From Methanococcoides alaskense (GTDB taxonomy: Archaea; Halobacteriota; Methanosarcinia; Methanosarcinales; Methanosarcinaceae), in the NCBI RefSeq assembly GCF_031454185.1, contig NZ_JAVDQI010000008.1, positions 34,892-98,891 of the forward strand: a stretch of 64,000 nt of DNA, read 5' to 3'. The notes under the pieces were generated by a model. It saw nothing but the letters and a program-made list of their open reading frames with translations. It was not told where the DNA came from and ran no database searches. Position numbers and translations under genes: made by a program. Positions within the stretch are counted from its first letter, which is position 1. Each line of letters begins with the position of its first letter. Below, in pieces: positions 26,171 through 35,134 of the stretch.

Positions 26171-27376
26171 ATGAGTCCAAAAGTAATTAGATACATCCCA
26201 AGGAACCTTAAGGATCTCCTTATCGAAATGAAAGATACATCTGAACTGATGGTAGATCTTGCATATTCCGCAATGGTCTATGACGATGAGGATATTTCAG
26301 GGGAAGTTCTCGATCTTGAAGAGAAGATGGATACACTCCACTATCATATGAAAATGGCAGCTATGCTGAGTACACGCAGGATAGATGAAGCCGAAGATAT
26401 GGTGGGTGTCCTTCAGGTAGCAGCTTCTGCAGAGAATATTGCAAACGCTGCCGGAGACATTGCCAAAATAATCGAGATGGATATGGGAATTCCACTTGAG
26501 CTTAAATTAGCTCTCAGGGAAGCTGAAGAGACCATTTTACGTGTCACGATCAATGAAAATTCTGATATGGTGGGTTCCACACTTGGAGATCTCGAGCTTG
26601 AGGTCGAGACCGGTATGTGGATAATAGCTATTCGAAGACACAGCGACTGGGTATATGACCCGCACCACGATACCCGTATTCGTGCTGATGATGTGATCTT
26701 TGCAAGAGGACATGATGAAGGTGTGCCTCTGCTTGTTGAACTTGCTACTACACAAAAATACGTTCCTCGAAGGATCGAGCATGAGAAGGCGTTAAACGAT
26801 CTCGATAAAGCGGTGGATATCATTGTTGACATGAAGAACACAGCAGAACTCGCCGTAGGACTTGCTTATTCTGCATTGCTCTTTGACAATACTGATATCG
26901 CTGAGGAAGTGAAAGCCCTTGAGCGAGAGATGGATGAGATGAAATACGATCTCCAGCATTGGGTACTTGAAACAGCTAAACATGTTTCCGATGTCAACGA
27001 GCTGAGAGGGCTGTTACATCTTGCAAATGCTTCTGAATCTATTTCCGATGCTGCTTACGGGATCGCAGATACGGTCCTTCGAGATATAGACCTTCACCCC
27101 GTCATCACGATCGCTGTGCGTGAATCAGATGAGGTGATAACAAAGCTTCGGGTCGAAGGCTGTTCACCCATCATTGGAAAGTCATACCGCGAACTGAAGC
27201 TGGGAACCGAGACCGGGATCCATATCATGGCAGTCAAACGTGCTGAACGTTGGGTATATAGCCCAAGTGCCAAAACAACAGTTCAGGAAGGCGATATTCT
27301 GATAGGACGTGGCTCCCATACAAGCGAAGAAGCATTACTGGAAATGTGTGCCTGTCCGATAAGAGGAGATAGCTGA
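26171..27376 (+). CDS. PhoU-TrkA_C tandem regulatory protein
   Basis: A 401-residue cytoplasmic protein with an internal duplication: PhoU-like helical domain (about residues 10-105), TrkA-C ligand-binding domain (about 115-190), second PhoU-like domain (about 210-310), second TrkA-C domain (about 320-395). The two halves share MKDTSELMVDLAYSAM and MKNTAELAVGLAYSAL, and ETGMWIIAIRR and ETGIHIMAVKR. Proteins of this kind accompany split MgtE transporters in archaea and probably gate them in response to a nucleotide or ion. A 138-bp AT-rich gap with its own promoter signals separates it from the transporter genes. Confidence 0.87.
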   Translation: MSPKVIRYIPRNLKDLLIEMKDTSELMVDLAYSAMVYDDEDISGEVLDLEEKMDTLHYHMKMAAMLSTRRIDEAEDMVGVLQVAASAENIANAAGDIAKIIEMDMGIPLELKLALREAEETILRVTINENSDMVGSTLGDLELEVETGMWIIAIRRHSDWVYDPHHDTRIRADDVIFARGHDEGVPLLVELATTQKYVPRRIEHEKALNDLDKAVDIIVDMKNTAELAVGLAYSALLFDNTDIAEEVKALEREMDEMKYDLQHWVLETAKHVSDVNELRGLLHLANASESISDAAYGIADTVLRDIDLHPVITIAVRESDEVITKLRVEGCSPIIGKSYRELKLGTETGIHIMAVKRAERWVYSPSAKTTVQEGDILIGRGSHTSEEALLEMCACPIRGDS

Positions 27377-27853
27377 TCATCTCAGACTCTTTTTTAACCA
27401 GAATTTGACATCAAGATCGATCTAATATTTTTAGTTTTGATCGAGTCGATCAAAATATTCAATAAAAGCTAAGAACATGTGACATAGTTCCAGGTGACAA
27501 TATATCTTTTCCGATCGGAACGATTCTGGCAGTTGAATAATTCTATGATGTCCTGATTATCCCGATATTTTGGTAAACACAAGAAGAATGGGATTGACAT
27601 CACCAACTTGCTGAAAGCACCTGTGAGATAAAAGTTCACATATAATTTTAGCATTCGTAATCTACTGGATGTGTGGATCATGTTGATGATCTGGAATAAT
27701 TTATTTAAAACTGGTAATATATAGATGAAATAAGTCATTCGCACATTCGAATATATCCAATTTAGGAACTCAAATTGGCCGATGTTAACACCACCCTCCT
27801 TAAGTAGTAACACCTCCTTTATAAATGATGGAAGAAACACAATCGGATTTACA
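27377..27853. other. Intergenic region before the headgroup operon
   Basis: No convincing gene. A 140-codon minus-strand frame (27469-27891) overlaps the start of the next gene and lacks a binding site or known motif. The DNA just before 27469 holds GATCGAGTCGATC, a short palindrome near 27438. Confidence 0.35.
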
Positions 27854-28603
27854 ATGAACTCAGACCACAGTGATCGTGGTAATAGAGCCATAACTACAGC
27901 ATTACTATTGGCAGCCGGTAAGGGCAGCCGTCTTTATCCTCTGACTAAAAATACACCGAAATGTCTCACAATGGTTCATGAGGCATCTATTCTTGAACGA
28001 CTTGTCATCAATTTGAAAAAGCAAGGGTTCAAACGTCTTGTTGTAGTCACAGGATACCAGGAAAAATGCATTCGTGACTTTTTAGAAACGCGGGCTTGCG
28101 GAATGGAAATTGATTATATTACAAGCCCCCTTTATGCGACCACCAATAACATCTATTCACTCTGGATGGCACGTGATATTATTAATGAGCCGTTTTTGCT
28201 TATTGAAAGTGATCTTGTTTTTGACGGATCCCTTCTGGATGAAATGTGTTCTCCTGATAAAATTGCCGTTGCACGCATGGAACCGTGGCTAAATGGTTCT
28301 ACTGTCACGGTCAATAGCTCCCAAAATGTTAAGAAATTCCATACTGGGATTGCAGAAGCTCTTGATGAGATCAGATACAAGACTGTTAACATTTACAGTT
28401 TTTCGCTTTCTTCATGGCATCGTATTACAGAAAGACTAGATAAGTACATTTCAGCTGGCAGAGTGAACGACTATTATGAAACCGTATTTGCAGAAATGGT
28501 GGCTGATGATAGTCTCGCTCTTAAAACAGTCTCATTTGACAGCAAAAGATGGTATGAGATCGATACAATTGCAGATCTGGCAAAGGCTGAGAAACTATTT
28601 TAG
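27854..28603 (+). CDS. LicC/PntC-like nucleotidyltransferase
   Basis: A 249-residue protein of the sugar- or alcohol-phosphate nucleotidyltransferase fold. The nucleotide loop LLAAGKGSRLYPLT is followed by PKCL near residue 35, the LicC-type signature TNNIYSLWMA near residue 96, and ESDLVFD (metal Asp) near 116. LicC-type enzymes join CTP to phosphocholine or similar phospho-alcohols. ATG 27854 is used because the fold begins just after it; an upstream ATG at 27782 adds 24 residues with no similarity to the fold. The gene precedes a PLP enzyme and a CDP-alcohol phosphotransferase, so a CDP-activated amino-alcohol is the likely product. Confidence 0.85.
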   Translation: MNSDHSDRGNRAITTALLLAAGKGSRLYPLTKNTPKCLTMVHEASILERLVINLKKQGFKRLVVVTGYQEKCIRDFLETRACGMEIDYITSPLYATTNNIYSLWMARDIINEPFLLIESDLVFDGSLLDEMCSPDKIAVARMEPWLNGSTVTVNSSQNVKKFHTGIAEALDEIRYKTVNIYSFSLSSWHRITERLDKYISAGRVNDYYETVFAEMVADDSLALKTVSFDSKRWYEIDTIADLAKAEKLF

Positions 28604-28834
28604 GCGGACAAATACGAAACAATAATTCCTTACAACACCAAACCGCATACTCTTGGAAGATCAAGGCAGTTTTTCCAACAATCAAAGTGCGGGTTGAAGG
28701 GGAGGACCGTTCGTTCACTTTCCGGTTTAAAGCCATTACCTAAATCCAACTCTTTAAATTTAAAGCCAATTCATGAGATTAAGGCTTTAAAAAATGAAGT
28801 GCCATATCAAAATCATTTAAGGGAATAATACCTG

Positions 28835-29953
28835 ATGCAACATAATTACAAGACTCAAACTGAAAAATACGAATTCGTTTCCGGACAGCATGGTGGTTAC
28901 TATCGCCATGACTTTATTGATCATGCTTATCTTTACAATCTGTATTTCCCGCCAGAGGCAGTTTTTACAACCCTTAAAGATCAAATCCACGATATTGTCC
29001 TTAACTATCCGATCGCACAGGATGCACTTGCCGGTCTTATAGGGGATGTGATCCACCAACCTGCTGAAAGGATCGTTGTGGGAAATGGTGCTGCCGAACT
29101 AATCAAGATCATCTCCGGCCACATATCCAACAAGCTGATCGTTCCAGTGCCATCTTTTAATGAATATGCGAATGCAGCACCCGCAGACCAAGTAGTTGAA
29201 TTTCCTCTTGAGTATCCATCATTTCAATTGGATGTGGACAAGTTTGCTGCTAAAGCGATCAGGGTCAAAGCAGATGTTGCTGTCGTGGTAACACCCAATA
29301 ATCCAACATCTATGCTGGTTCCCAAGTCCGATCTGATATCTCTTGCACAAAAACTTGCAAAACATGACTGTATGCTGATCATCGATGAATCCTTCCTGGA
29401 TTTTGTACATGACCCGGATCAGACAACTCTGGAGAATGAGCTCGAACGTTATCCAAATATAGCGATCCTCAAAAGCATGAGCAAAGCCTATGGTATCTGC
29501 GGTCTCAGGATAGGTTATATGCTGACTGCAAATTTAGCATTTGCTGAATCTGTAAGGGAAGGAGTACATATATGGAATATCAACGGATTTGCCGAAGAGT
29601 TTCTGCGGATATTGCCCGATTACAGACAGGAATTTGTCGAAAGCTGTAAACAGGTACGTATCGACAGGGATAATCTGTATAAAAACCTGTGTGCTATCCC
29701 GGGAATGACGGTTTACAAACCCGATGCAAACTTTATTTTCTGCCGCCTGCCAGATCACGCACAAAGTGGTCCTGAGGTCACACGGAGATTGTTTATCGAG
29801 CATAACATGTACATAAAACACTGCCAGGACAAGACTCTACCTGACTCTAGCCGCTATGTTCGTATTGCCAGCCGTACTGAAACTGAAAATTGCAAATTAG
29901 TTAAAGCATTGGTAGATATCATCGACTTGAATACTGTGGAAGCATCCCGATGA
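28835..29953 (+). CDS. PLP-dependent aminotransferase/decarboxylase of the HisC-CobD type
   Basis: A 372-residue fold-type I PLP enzyme. It shows VGNGAAELIKII (phosphate loop), VTPNNPTSMLVP, the LLIIDESFLDF-type Asp (MLIIDESFLDF), SMSKAYGICGLRIGY with the Schiff-base Lys, and a C-terminal arginine region RYVRIASRTE. This resembles histidinol-phosphate aminotransferase and CobD threonine-phosphate decarboxylase, both of which act on amino-acid phosphates. Together with its neighbours I infer action on an amino-alcohol or amino-acid phosphate used as a headgroup. The start ATG follows GGGAATAAT. It overlaps the next gene by four bases. A 231-bp gap separates it from the upstream nucleotidyltransferase and holds no gene. 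Confidence 0.85.
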   Translation: MQHNYKTQTEKYEFVSGQHGGYYRHDFIDHAYLYNLYFPPEAVFTTLKDQIHDIVLNYPIAQDALAGLIGDVIHQPAERIVVGNGAAELIKIISGHISNKLIVPVPSFNEYANAAPADQVVEFPLEYPSFQLDVDKFAAKAIRVKADVAVVVTPNNPTSMLVPKSDLISLAQKLAKHDCMLIIDESFLDFVHDPDQTTLENELERYPNIAILKSMSKAYGICGLRIGYMLTANLAFAESVREGVHIWNINGFAEEFLRILPDYRQEFVESCKQVRIDRDNLYKNLCAIPGMTVYKPDANFIFCRLPDHAQSGPEVTRRLFIEHNMYIKHCQDKTLPDSSRYVRIASRTETENCKLVKALVDIIDLNTVEASR

Positions 29954-30591
29954 ACGATCCACAACATCAAGGATCGCATCAAACAGGGATGCTTGCTTTC
30001 GGCCGAGACCTTCCAAATATCTGTTCGCTTGCGGGGTTGTTGTGTGCAGTCCTTAGTATATACTATGGCATATTAGGCAATTTTCCGCTTGCTATAATTG
30101 GAATGCTCTGGGCTGTTGTTTTTGACTGGGGAGACGGACTCATTGCTCGCCGGATGAAGGAACGAACTGATGAATATAGAGCTTTCGGGGGACAGCTTGA
30201 CTCCTTGATAGATATAGTAAGTTTTGGCATTTGCCCTGCTGTATTTCTCTTGAGCTATGGCAATTTTAGTCCATGGTTCCTACCCGGAGCGTTCGTGATA
30301 GTCGCTGTCAGTGCAATACGGTTGAGTTATTTCAATGTTTTTGGCCTGGTCGATGATTCGACATACATGGGATTGGCACTTGACAACAATGTCCTAATTC
30401 TTGCTTTTGTCTTCCTGTTTAGCAGTATTTTCAGCCAGCCGATCTTTTTAGTCGTTATATATGCACTGCTTATGATCATAGCTGCCTTTAATATAGCACC
30501 AATCCGAACGCCCAAGTTTTCCGGCAGGTGGTTTAATGTTCTCTTGGTTTATGCATTGGTGTTAACAGTCATCTATAGCTGGATGCTGTGA
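29950..30591 (+). CDS. CDP-alcohol phosphotransferase family membrane protein
   Basis: A 213-residue protein with about six membrane segments and the family's catalytic signature D-G-x2-A-R-x(8)-G-x3-D-x3-D, here from DGLIARRMK to GGQLDSLID (residues about 59-85). The enzymes displace CMP from a CDP-alcohol with a second alcohol. ATGA start overlaps the PLP gene, so the two are coupled. With a LicC-like enzyme upstream it most likely transfers an amino-alcohol phosphate to archaeol, inositol or a glycan; the acceptor cannot be told from sequence. Confidence 0.87.
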   Translation: MNDPQHQGSHQTGMLAFGRDLPNICSLAGLLCAVLSIYYGILGNFPLAIIGMLWAVVFDWGDGLIARRMKERTDEYRAFGGQLDSLIDIVSFGICPAVFLLSYGNFSPWFLPGAFVIVAVSAIRLSYFNVFGLVDDSTYMGLALDNNVLILAFVFLFSSIFSQPIFLVVIYALLMIIAAFNIAPIRTPKFSGRWFNVLLVYALVLTVIYSWML

Positions 30592-30608
30592 AGTAAGTAA
30601 CAGTGCTA

Positions 30609-30644
30609 CCACCCATTAAAAATAGGTGGCCTCCTGCTTTTTTT
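30609..30644 (+). terminator. Hairpin terminator after the headgroup operon
   Basis: CCACC at 30609-30613 pairs with GGTGG at 30625-30629, followed by CCTCCTGC and TTTTTTT. It lies 17 bases after the stop codon. Confidence 0.7.
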
Positions 30645-30671
30645 ATAGCCCAGACCAACGTCCGTGACTCC

Positions 30672-30914
30672 TCAGGCTCTTTCCGTAGTCCCTACGGTGC
30701 ATATATTTAGAATATTAATAGCGGCATTGTCATCCTTATCAAGCTCAATTCCACACTCGGGACATTTGTGAACTCTGACCGATAGACCTTTCCTGACGAT
30801 GTTTCCACAACCGCTGCATTCCTGTGATGTGTTGTATGGGTTAACCAATTCGACATACTTGCCTGCCCCCTGTTCTTTGGTCGGGTACAGACGGAATTTG
30901 TAGGATTTCCACAT
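30672..30914 (-). pseudogene. Internally deleted tnpB (IS200/IS605 family)
   Basis: An 80-codon frame that joins the extreme TnpB N-terminus (MWKSYKFRLYPTKEQ) to its C-terminal zinc ribbon (VELVNPYNTSQECSGCG, CPECG) and the last RuvC aspartate region (LDKDDNAAINIL). The whole middle, with the rest of the RuvC nuclease, is missing. It therefore cannot be an RNA-guided nuclease. The DNA after the coding end keeps a small CCGTAG/CTACGG hairpin and a stretch that in intact elements forms the guide-RNA scaffold. No tnpA is present. Confidence 0.85.
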
Positions 30915-30991
30915 ATTGCAACATACGTTTTAATACTAATAATATATATCAGAAATAAAAACAAATAACTGTTTACGCAATTCATCCACCT

Positions 30992-31087
30992 GTTTCATCT
31001 TGCAGTTACACTGCAAGACATCCAGATAAATCTGGATGTTTTCCATGAAATGAAACTCTCATTAAATCTATTATTTAATGCGAGTTT
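30992..31087. repeat. Cluster of three strong inverted repeats
   Basis: Hairpin 1: 30998-31006 with 31010-31018 (TCTTGCAGT/ACTGCAAGA, 9 bp). Hairpin 2: 31018-31027 with 31030-31039 (ACATCCAGAT/ATCTGGATGT, 10 bp). GTTTCAT at 30992-30998 can pair with ATGAAAC at 31050-31056, enclosing both. Hairpin 3: 31053-31067 with 31073-31087 (14 pairs, one mismatch). The cluster sits between the tnpB remnant and the ATP-grasp gene and may be the element's folded left end or a structured RNA. Confidence 0.6.
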
Positions 31088-31138
31088 AAAGATAGTGGTC
31101 TTCTTGCTGACGAATTATAAAAACTACTTATCTAAAAA

Positions 31139-32413
31139 ATGGAAGAATTAATGTATAAATATCAATCACTCAGAAAATGCATCTCAAAAAATGACAATGA
31201 GTTAATAATTTACGGAGCAGATCGTTTTTCACAGTTCCCATGCCGTGATTCATCCGTTAATTCAAAATGCGATAGAGCGCTTCCGATAGCACGCCGTGAT
31301 GATGTGATAGTTCTACGCGGAAAGCTGGACTCCGAGTATCATAAATGGCTGCGTTCCCATGGTCTGGGGTCGGACCATATCATAGAATATAATGCTCAAT
31401 CAAGAGAAATGTCACTCTCAGAACTCATCGTTAATGATCCTGAACCAGTTAAAAGATACATTAGGCAGAGCGGGAAAAAACCTGTATATGTACCATGGTT
31501 TTCAGGGAGTATGGAAACTGAAGCTGCAAAAGTTCTTGATGCTGATCTTTTTGGAGCAACTGAAACTGCAACACTAAAATATAATGATAAGTCCGTTTTT
31601 AAGACCGTATGTAAACAATTGGACATAGCTGTTGTTGAAGGCAGTTCATTTGAAATGCATCCTGAAGACAATGAAAATTGTACAGATATGAAAAACATCA
31701 TAAACGGATATCTGTCAACCTGCGAAACTGTTATTATTCGCGGAACTTTGGGTGAAGCCGATATGTCGTTGTACAAAACTAAAGGCAATGATATTTCTGA
31801 AATATATCATGAAATTGCAGTTAGCGGTGAAAGATCTGTTATCATTGAACCTTTTCTGAATGTCTCATCTTCTCCGAATGATCAGTGGGTGATCAGCAGA
31901 GAAGGTAATATAAACTCTCTTGGTATACGGGATCAAATATGTGAAAGAGGTATGGTACACATTGGTACACTTAAAGGAGATGATCCCTCCCCGAAAATTT
32001 CAAATTACATTGCAAGAACATCTGAAAAAATTGTAACTAATATGGCTGAATTTGGATATCGGGGTGTAGTTGGTATCGATTATATCGTATCAGATGATGG
32101 CATCTTTCCTGTTGAAAATAATGCTCGTTTTAATGGTTCCTCTTATGTGAGCATGATCGTAGATAATATTGAAGAATTGATGTCACCCATTCCATTCTGG
32201 AAATTTATAAAGATCAAGACAGTTGCATGTTCATTTCTTGAGCTCACTGAACGTATTGGGCCACTACTCTATGATGGCAAAAAATTAAATTCCGTATTTC
32301 CTTTTAGTTGCGATACATTGCCGCTGTCCAGTGATTTTGCTGTAATACTCTTGGCCGAGAATATGGATGAGATCATCAAGATGGAAGGATCATTGAAAGA
32401 AATGGTTGCTTAA
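31139..32413 (+). CDS. ATP-grasp superfamily ligase
   Basis: A 424-residue protein. The N-terminal 120 residues resemble a pre-ATP-grasp domain, and the rest holds ATP-grasp features: a nucleotide-contacting segment around NDKSVFKTVCKQLDIAVVEG, and the metal-binding motif ENNARFNGSSYVS near residue 328 (E-N-N-x-R). These enzymes join a carboxylate to an amine or thiol using ATP; the substrate here is unknown. There is no ribosome binding site, and TTATAAAA lies about 25 bp upstream of the ATG, so the transcript is probably leaderless. It stands alone but follows the headgroup operon after the tnpB scar, so the two may have been one locus. Confidence 0.78.
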   Translation: MEELMYKYQSLRKCISKNDNELIIYGADRFSQFPCRDSSVNSKCDRALPIARRDDVIVLRGKLDSEYHKWLRSHGLGSDHIIEYNAQSREMSLSELIVNDPEPVKRYIRQSGKKPVYVPWFSGSMETEAAKVLDADLFGATETATLKYNDKSVFKTVCKQLDIAVVEGSSFEMHPEDNENCTDMKNIINGYLSTCETVIIRGTLGEADMSLYKTKGNDISEIYHEIAVSGERSVIIEPFLNVSSSPNDQWVISREGNINSLGIRDQICERGMVHIGTLKGDDPSPKISNYIARTSEKIVTNMAEFGYRGVVGIDYIVSDDGIFPVENNARFNGSSYVSMIVDNIEELMSPIPFWKFIKIKTVACSFLELTERIGPLLYDGKKLNSVFPFSCDTLPLSSDFAVILLAENMDEIIKMEGSLKEMVA

Positions 32414-32644
32414 AGGGTTTGATCAACCCTATACACCAATAAATTCTCGATCAAGAACAACAAGGAGAAGTCTTCATAGTTTGTGTTAAAGAGACACAAA
32501 AATACAGATGAAAGGCCTTTCCTTAATTTTTTTGTTGCCAATATGCAAATCAAATTATAACAGCATATCTAAAAAAAGAAAGAATATAATGCAGGCTCTT
32601 GATAGGTCTTCAGGAACCACGCATTGGAAATTATAAAAAGGCGA

Positions 32645-33340
32645 TCACTTGATCATCTTAACTGAACCGTCTTTCATACCAACATAGACCTCGTCGGTAT
32701 TCAGGAAGATACCATGCTCGACAACACCCACACAAGCTGATAGCTTCTGTGAGAGTTCAGCAGCATTTTCTATCACGCCAAATTCGACATCAAAGATAAC
32801 ATTGCCGTTATCAGAAATTACAGGACCATCCTTGCGGGAAGCCATGCGTATCTGTGGTTTACCACCAAGCTCGATGAATTGCTTCTTTGCAAGTTCCCTT
32901 GCATATGGAAGCACTTCAATTGGTACGAAGTGATCAAGTTCTTCGCTCATCTTTGATTCATCTGCGACCACAATGAAGCGTTTTGCTGAATGGGCAACGA
33001 CCTTTTCACGTGTGTGTGCAGCCCCTCCGCCTTTGATGACGTTCAGTTTTGCATCCACCTGGTCAGCACCATCTATCGCAAGATCGAGAACAGGATGCTC
33101 TGCAAGGCTTGTCAGTGGCACTCCAGCTTCAATGGCAAGCATTTCAGCTTGATATGAGGTGATGACAGCTAATACATTCAATCCTTCTTCACGTACACGT
33201 CTGCCAACTTCCGCGATTGCGAAAGCCGTTGTTGAACCGGTACCGAGTCCGATCATCATGCCATCTTCTACAAGACTGGCAGCAGCTTTGCCTGCAGCTT
33301 CCTTTTCAGAGCTTGAAGCATTTGCATTTCTTTCTTTCAT
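32645..33340 (-). CDS. rpiA: Ribose-5-phosphate isomerase A
   Basis: A 231-residue RpiA of standard length with GLGTGSTTAFAI near the N-terminus, DGADQVDAKLNVIKGGG containing the active-site aspartates, and EKVVAHSAKRFIVVADESK. It interconverts ribose 5-phosphate and ribulose 5-phosphate for nucleotide precursor supply. The ATG at 33340 follows AAGGGGAATATTC and is preferred over an upstream in-frame ATG that would add 29 residues and overlap aspS. It lies 40 bp after aspS and is likely cotranscribed. Confidence 0.95.
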   Translation of the reverse strand: MKERNANASSSEKEAAGKAAASLVEDGMMIGLGTGSTTAFAIAEVGRRVREEGLNVLAVITSYQAEMLAIEAGVPLTSLAEHPVLDLAIDGADQVDAKLNVIKGGGAAHTREKVVAHSAKRFIVVADESKMSEELDHFVPIEVLPYARELAKKQFIELGGKPQIRMASRKDGPVISDNGNVIFDVEFGVIENAAELSQKLSACVGVVEHGIFLNTDEVYVGMKDGSVKMIK

Positions 33341-33380
33341 GAATATTCCCCTTAAAAAAGAATAATGAATTGTCCCCACA

Positions 33381-34712
33381 TCAGGGAGACAATCGCTTCC
33401 TGTCCCTTGGGAACAGAACAGTGTCACGGATATTCTCTACACCGAGCATTGTCATAACAAGACGCTCGCAACCAATACCCCAGCCGGAGTGTGGTGGCAT
33501 ACCATATTTGAATGCACGCAGGTAGAAATCGAAGCCATCTGAATTAAGGCCCTGTGACTCGATCCTTGCTTTTAGCATGTCATGAAGGTGGATACGCTGA
33601 GCACCGGATGAGAGTTCCATTGTCCTGTGCATCATATCGAATGACTTGGAGATGAGAGGATTATCCTCATAGGGCATTGCATAGAACGGCTTGATCTCTG
33701 TCGGCCAGTCAGTAATGAAGTAGTGGGATTCTCCGGTCTCTTTGAAAACATGCTCACCGATGGTGTGTTCTGCAACTGTTCCGAGGTCTCCGCCCCATTC
33801 GACCGTTTCCTCGCTCTCAGCATTGACGATGTCAATAGCCTGGCCATATGGAACTTTCATGAATGGTGTCTTTGGTACACTAAGTTCGATATCGAGTGCC
33901 TTAAGGGAAGCTGCTTCGTTCTCAATGACCTGCTCATAGACATAAGCGACCATGTTCTCGAGGATCTCCATGACATCGAAATGGTCAAGGAAGCTTGCTT
34001 CAATATCGATGGATGTAGCTTCATTAAGGTGTCTGCGGGTATCATGCTCTTCTGCCCTGAAGATAGGACCGATCTCGAATACTTTGTCAAGTCCGCCTGA
34101 CATGAGTATCTGCTTGAAGAGCTGAGGACTCTGGTTCAGGAATGCTTCCCTGTCAAAGTATGTGATAGGGAAAAGAGATGTACCACCCTCGGTAGCTGTT
34201 GCAACTACCTTTGGACTGCATGTCTCGATAAAACCGTCCTTTGTAAGGAAATCCCTGACAGCCCTGAGGACCTCATGGCGTATCTTGAAGATAGCAGTAG
34301 TCCTCTCGCGTCTTAAGTCCATGAACCTTGAGTCAAGACGTGTGTCAAGTTCAGCATCCACCTTGCCAGTGGTATCCATTGGCAATGGGGACTCAGCTTC
34401 ATTGAGAACGACTATAGACTCAGGGATGATCTCATAGCCATTAGGTGCTTTACCTTCCGCTTTTGCTGTACCTGTGACTGCTACTATGGACTCACGTACC
34501 AGTTTTCTTGCAGCATCGAAGATCTCTTTGTCGATCTTCTTCTTTACAAGTGTGATCTGGGCTCTGCCTTCACGGTCACGTACGACTACGAAACAGATAC
34601 CACCAAGGTCTCTTACCTCGTGTACCCATCCGCAGACGGTAACTTTGTCATCACCGATCTGCTCAATGTCGACCTGGGATGTATAATGTGTTCTGGGGGT
34701 TTCTAATGACAT
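33381..34712 (-). CDS. aspS: Aspartyl-tRNA synthetase, archaeal type
   Basis: A 443-residue class II synthetase of archaeal length: N-terminal OB-fold anticodon-binding domain (about 15-100), then the catalytic domain with QSPQLFKQILM (aspartate and flexible loop region), class II motif 2 FRAEEHDTRRHLNEATS, and motif 3 GWGIGCERLVMTMLG followed by RDRKRLSP at the end. It charges tRNA-Asp, and possibly tRNA-Asn if nondiscriminating, which the sequence alone does not settle for me. ATG 34712 is preferred because GGAAGGTGA lies upstream. It heads the aspS-rpiA pair. Confidence 0.96.
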   Translation of the reverse strand: MSLETPRTHYTSQVDIEQIGDDKVTVCGWVHEVRDLGGICFVVVRDREGRAQITLVKKKIDKEIFDAARKLVRESIVAVTGTAKAEGKAPNGYEIIPESIVVLNEAESPLPMDTTGKVDAELDTRLDSRFMDLRRERTTAIFKIRHEVLRAVRDFLTKDGFIETCSPKVVATATEGGTSLFPITYFDREAFLNQSPQLFKQILMSGGLDKVFEIGPIFRAEEHDTRRHLNEATSIDIEASFLDHFDVMEILENMVAYVYEQVIENEAASLKALDIELSVPKTPFMKVPYGQAIDIVNAESEETVEWGGDLGTVAEHTIGEHVFKETGESHYFITDWPTEIKPFYAMPYEDNPLISKSFDMMHRTMELSSGAQRIHLHDMLKARIESQGLNSDGFDFYLRAFKYGMPPHSGWGIGCERLVMTMLGVENIRDTVLFPRDRKRLSP

Positions 34713-35134
34713 ATATTCACCTTCCAAAGTTATCAAAATGATATGTATAGCGCTTTATGACGCTTTTGATAAGCCTGTTAGTATATAAGCTATTCTTGTA
34801 CTCTAAAATGCATTAATGTAAATATAGCTAACTATTGGAATCATATCTCATCCATTTGGCTATCCACCATCATTAAAGGAAATTTGAACTTTGATCGGAT
34901 CTATTAATTCATACTGTCTTCATATATTCGAATCATATTGAAGCTGATAATGGATCACTAATCAAAGAATATATATAAAAACGAGTAGAAGAAGTACTAA
35001 GTATTAAATACATCACATATTGATGATCGCACTGATCCACTCAAAAACAACAACAAACCCCTGATAAATAATAATATGTACTTCAAAGAATCTACATAAA
35101 AGTATTTAAATGAAAATCTATATAGGTTATTATA
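34713..35134. other. AT-rich divergent intergenic region
   Basis: No gene seen. It separates aspS (leftward) from the ASCH gene (rightward) and should hold both promoters. TATATAAAAACGAGTAG near 34970 and TATTTAAATGAAAATC near 35102 are TATA-like. Confidence 0.45.

Noticed and set aside
27469..27891. 140-codon minus-strand frame upstream of the nucleotidyltransferase
   Set aside because: It overlaps the real gene start, has no binding site or recognised motif, and lies in a promoter region.
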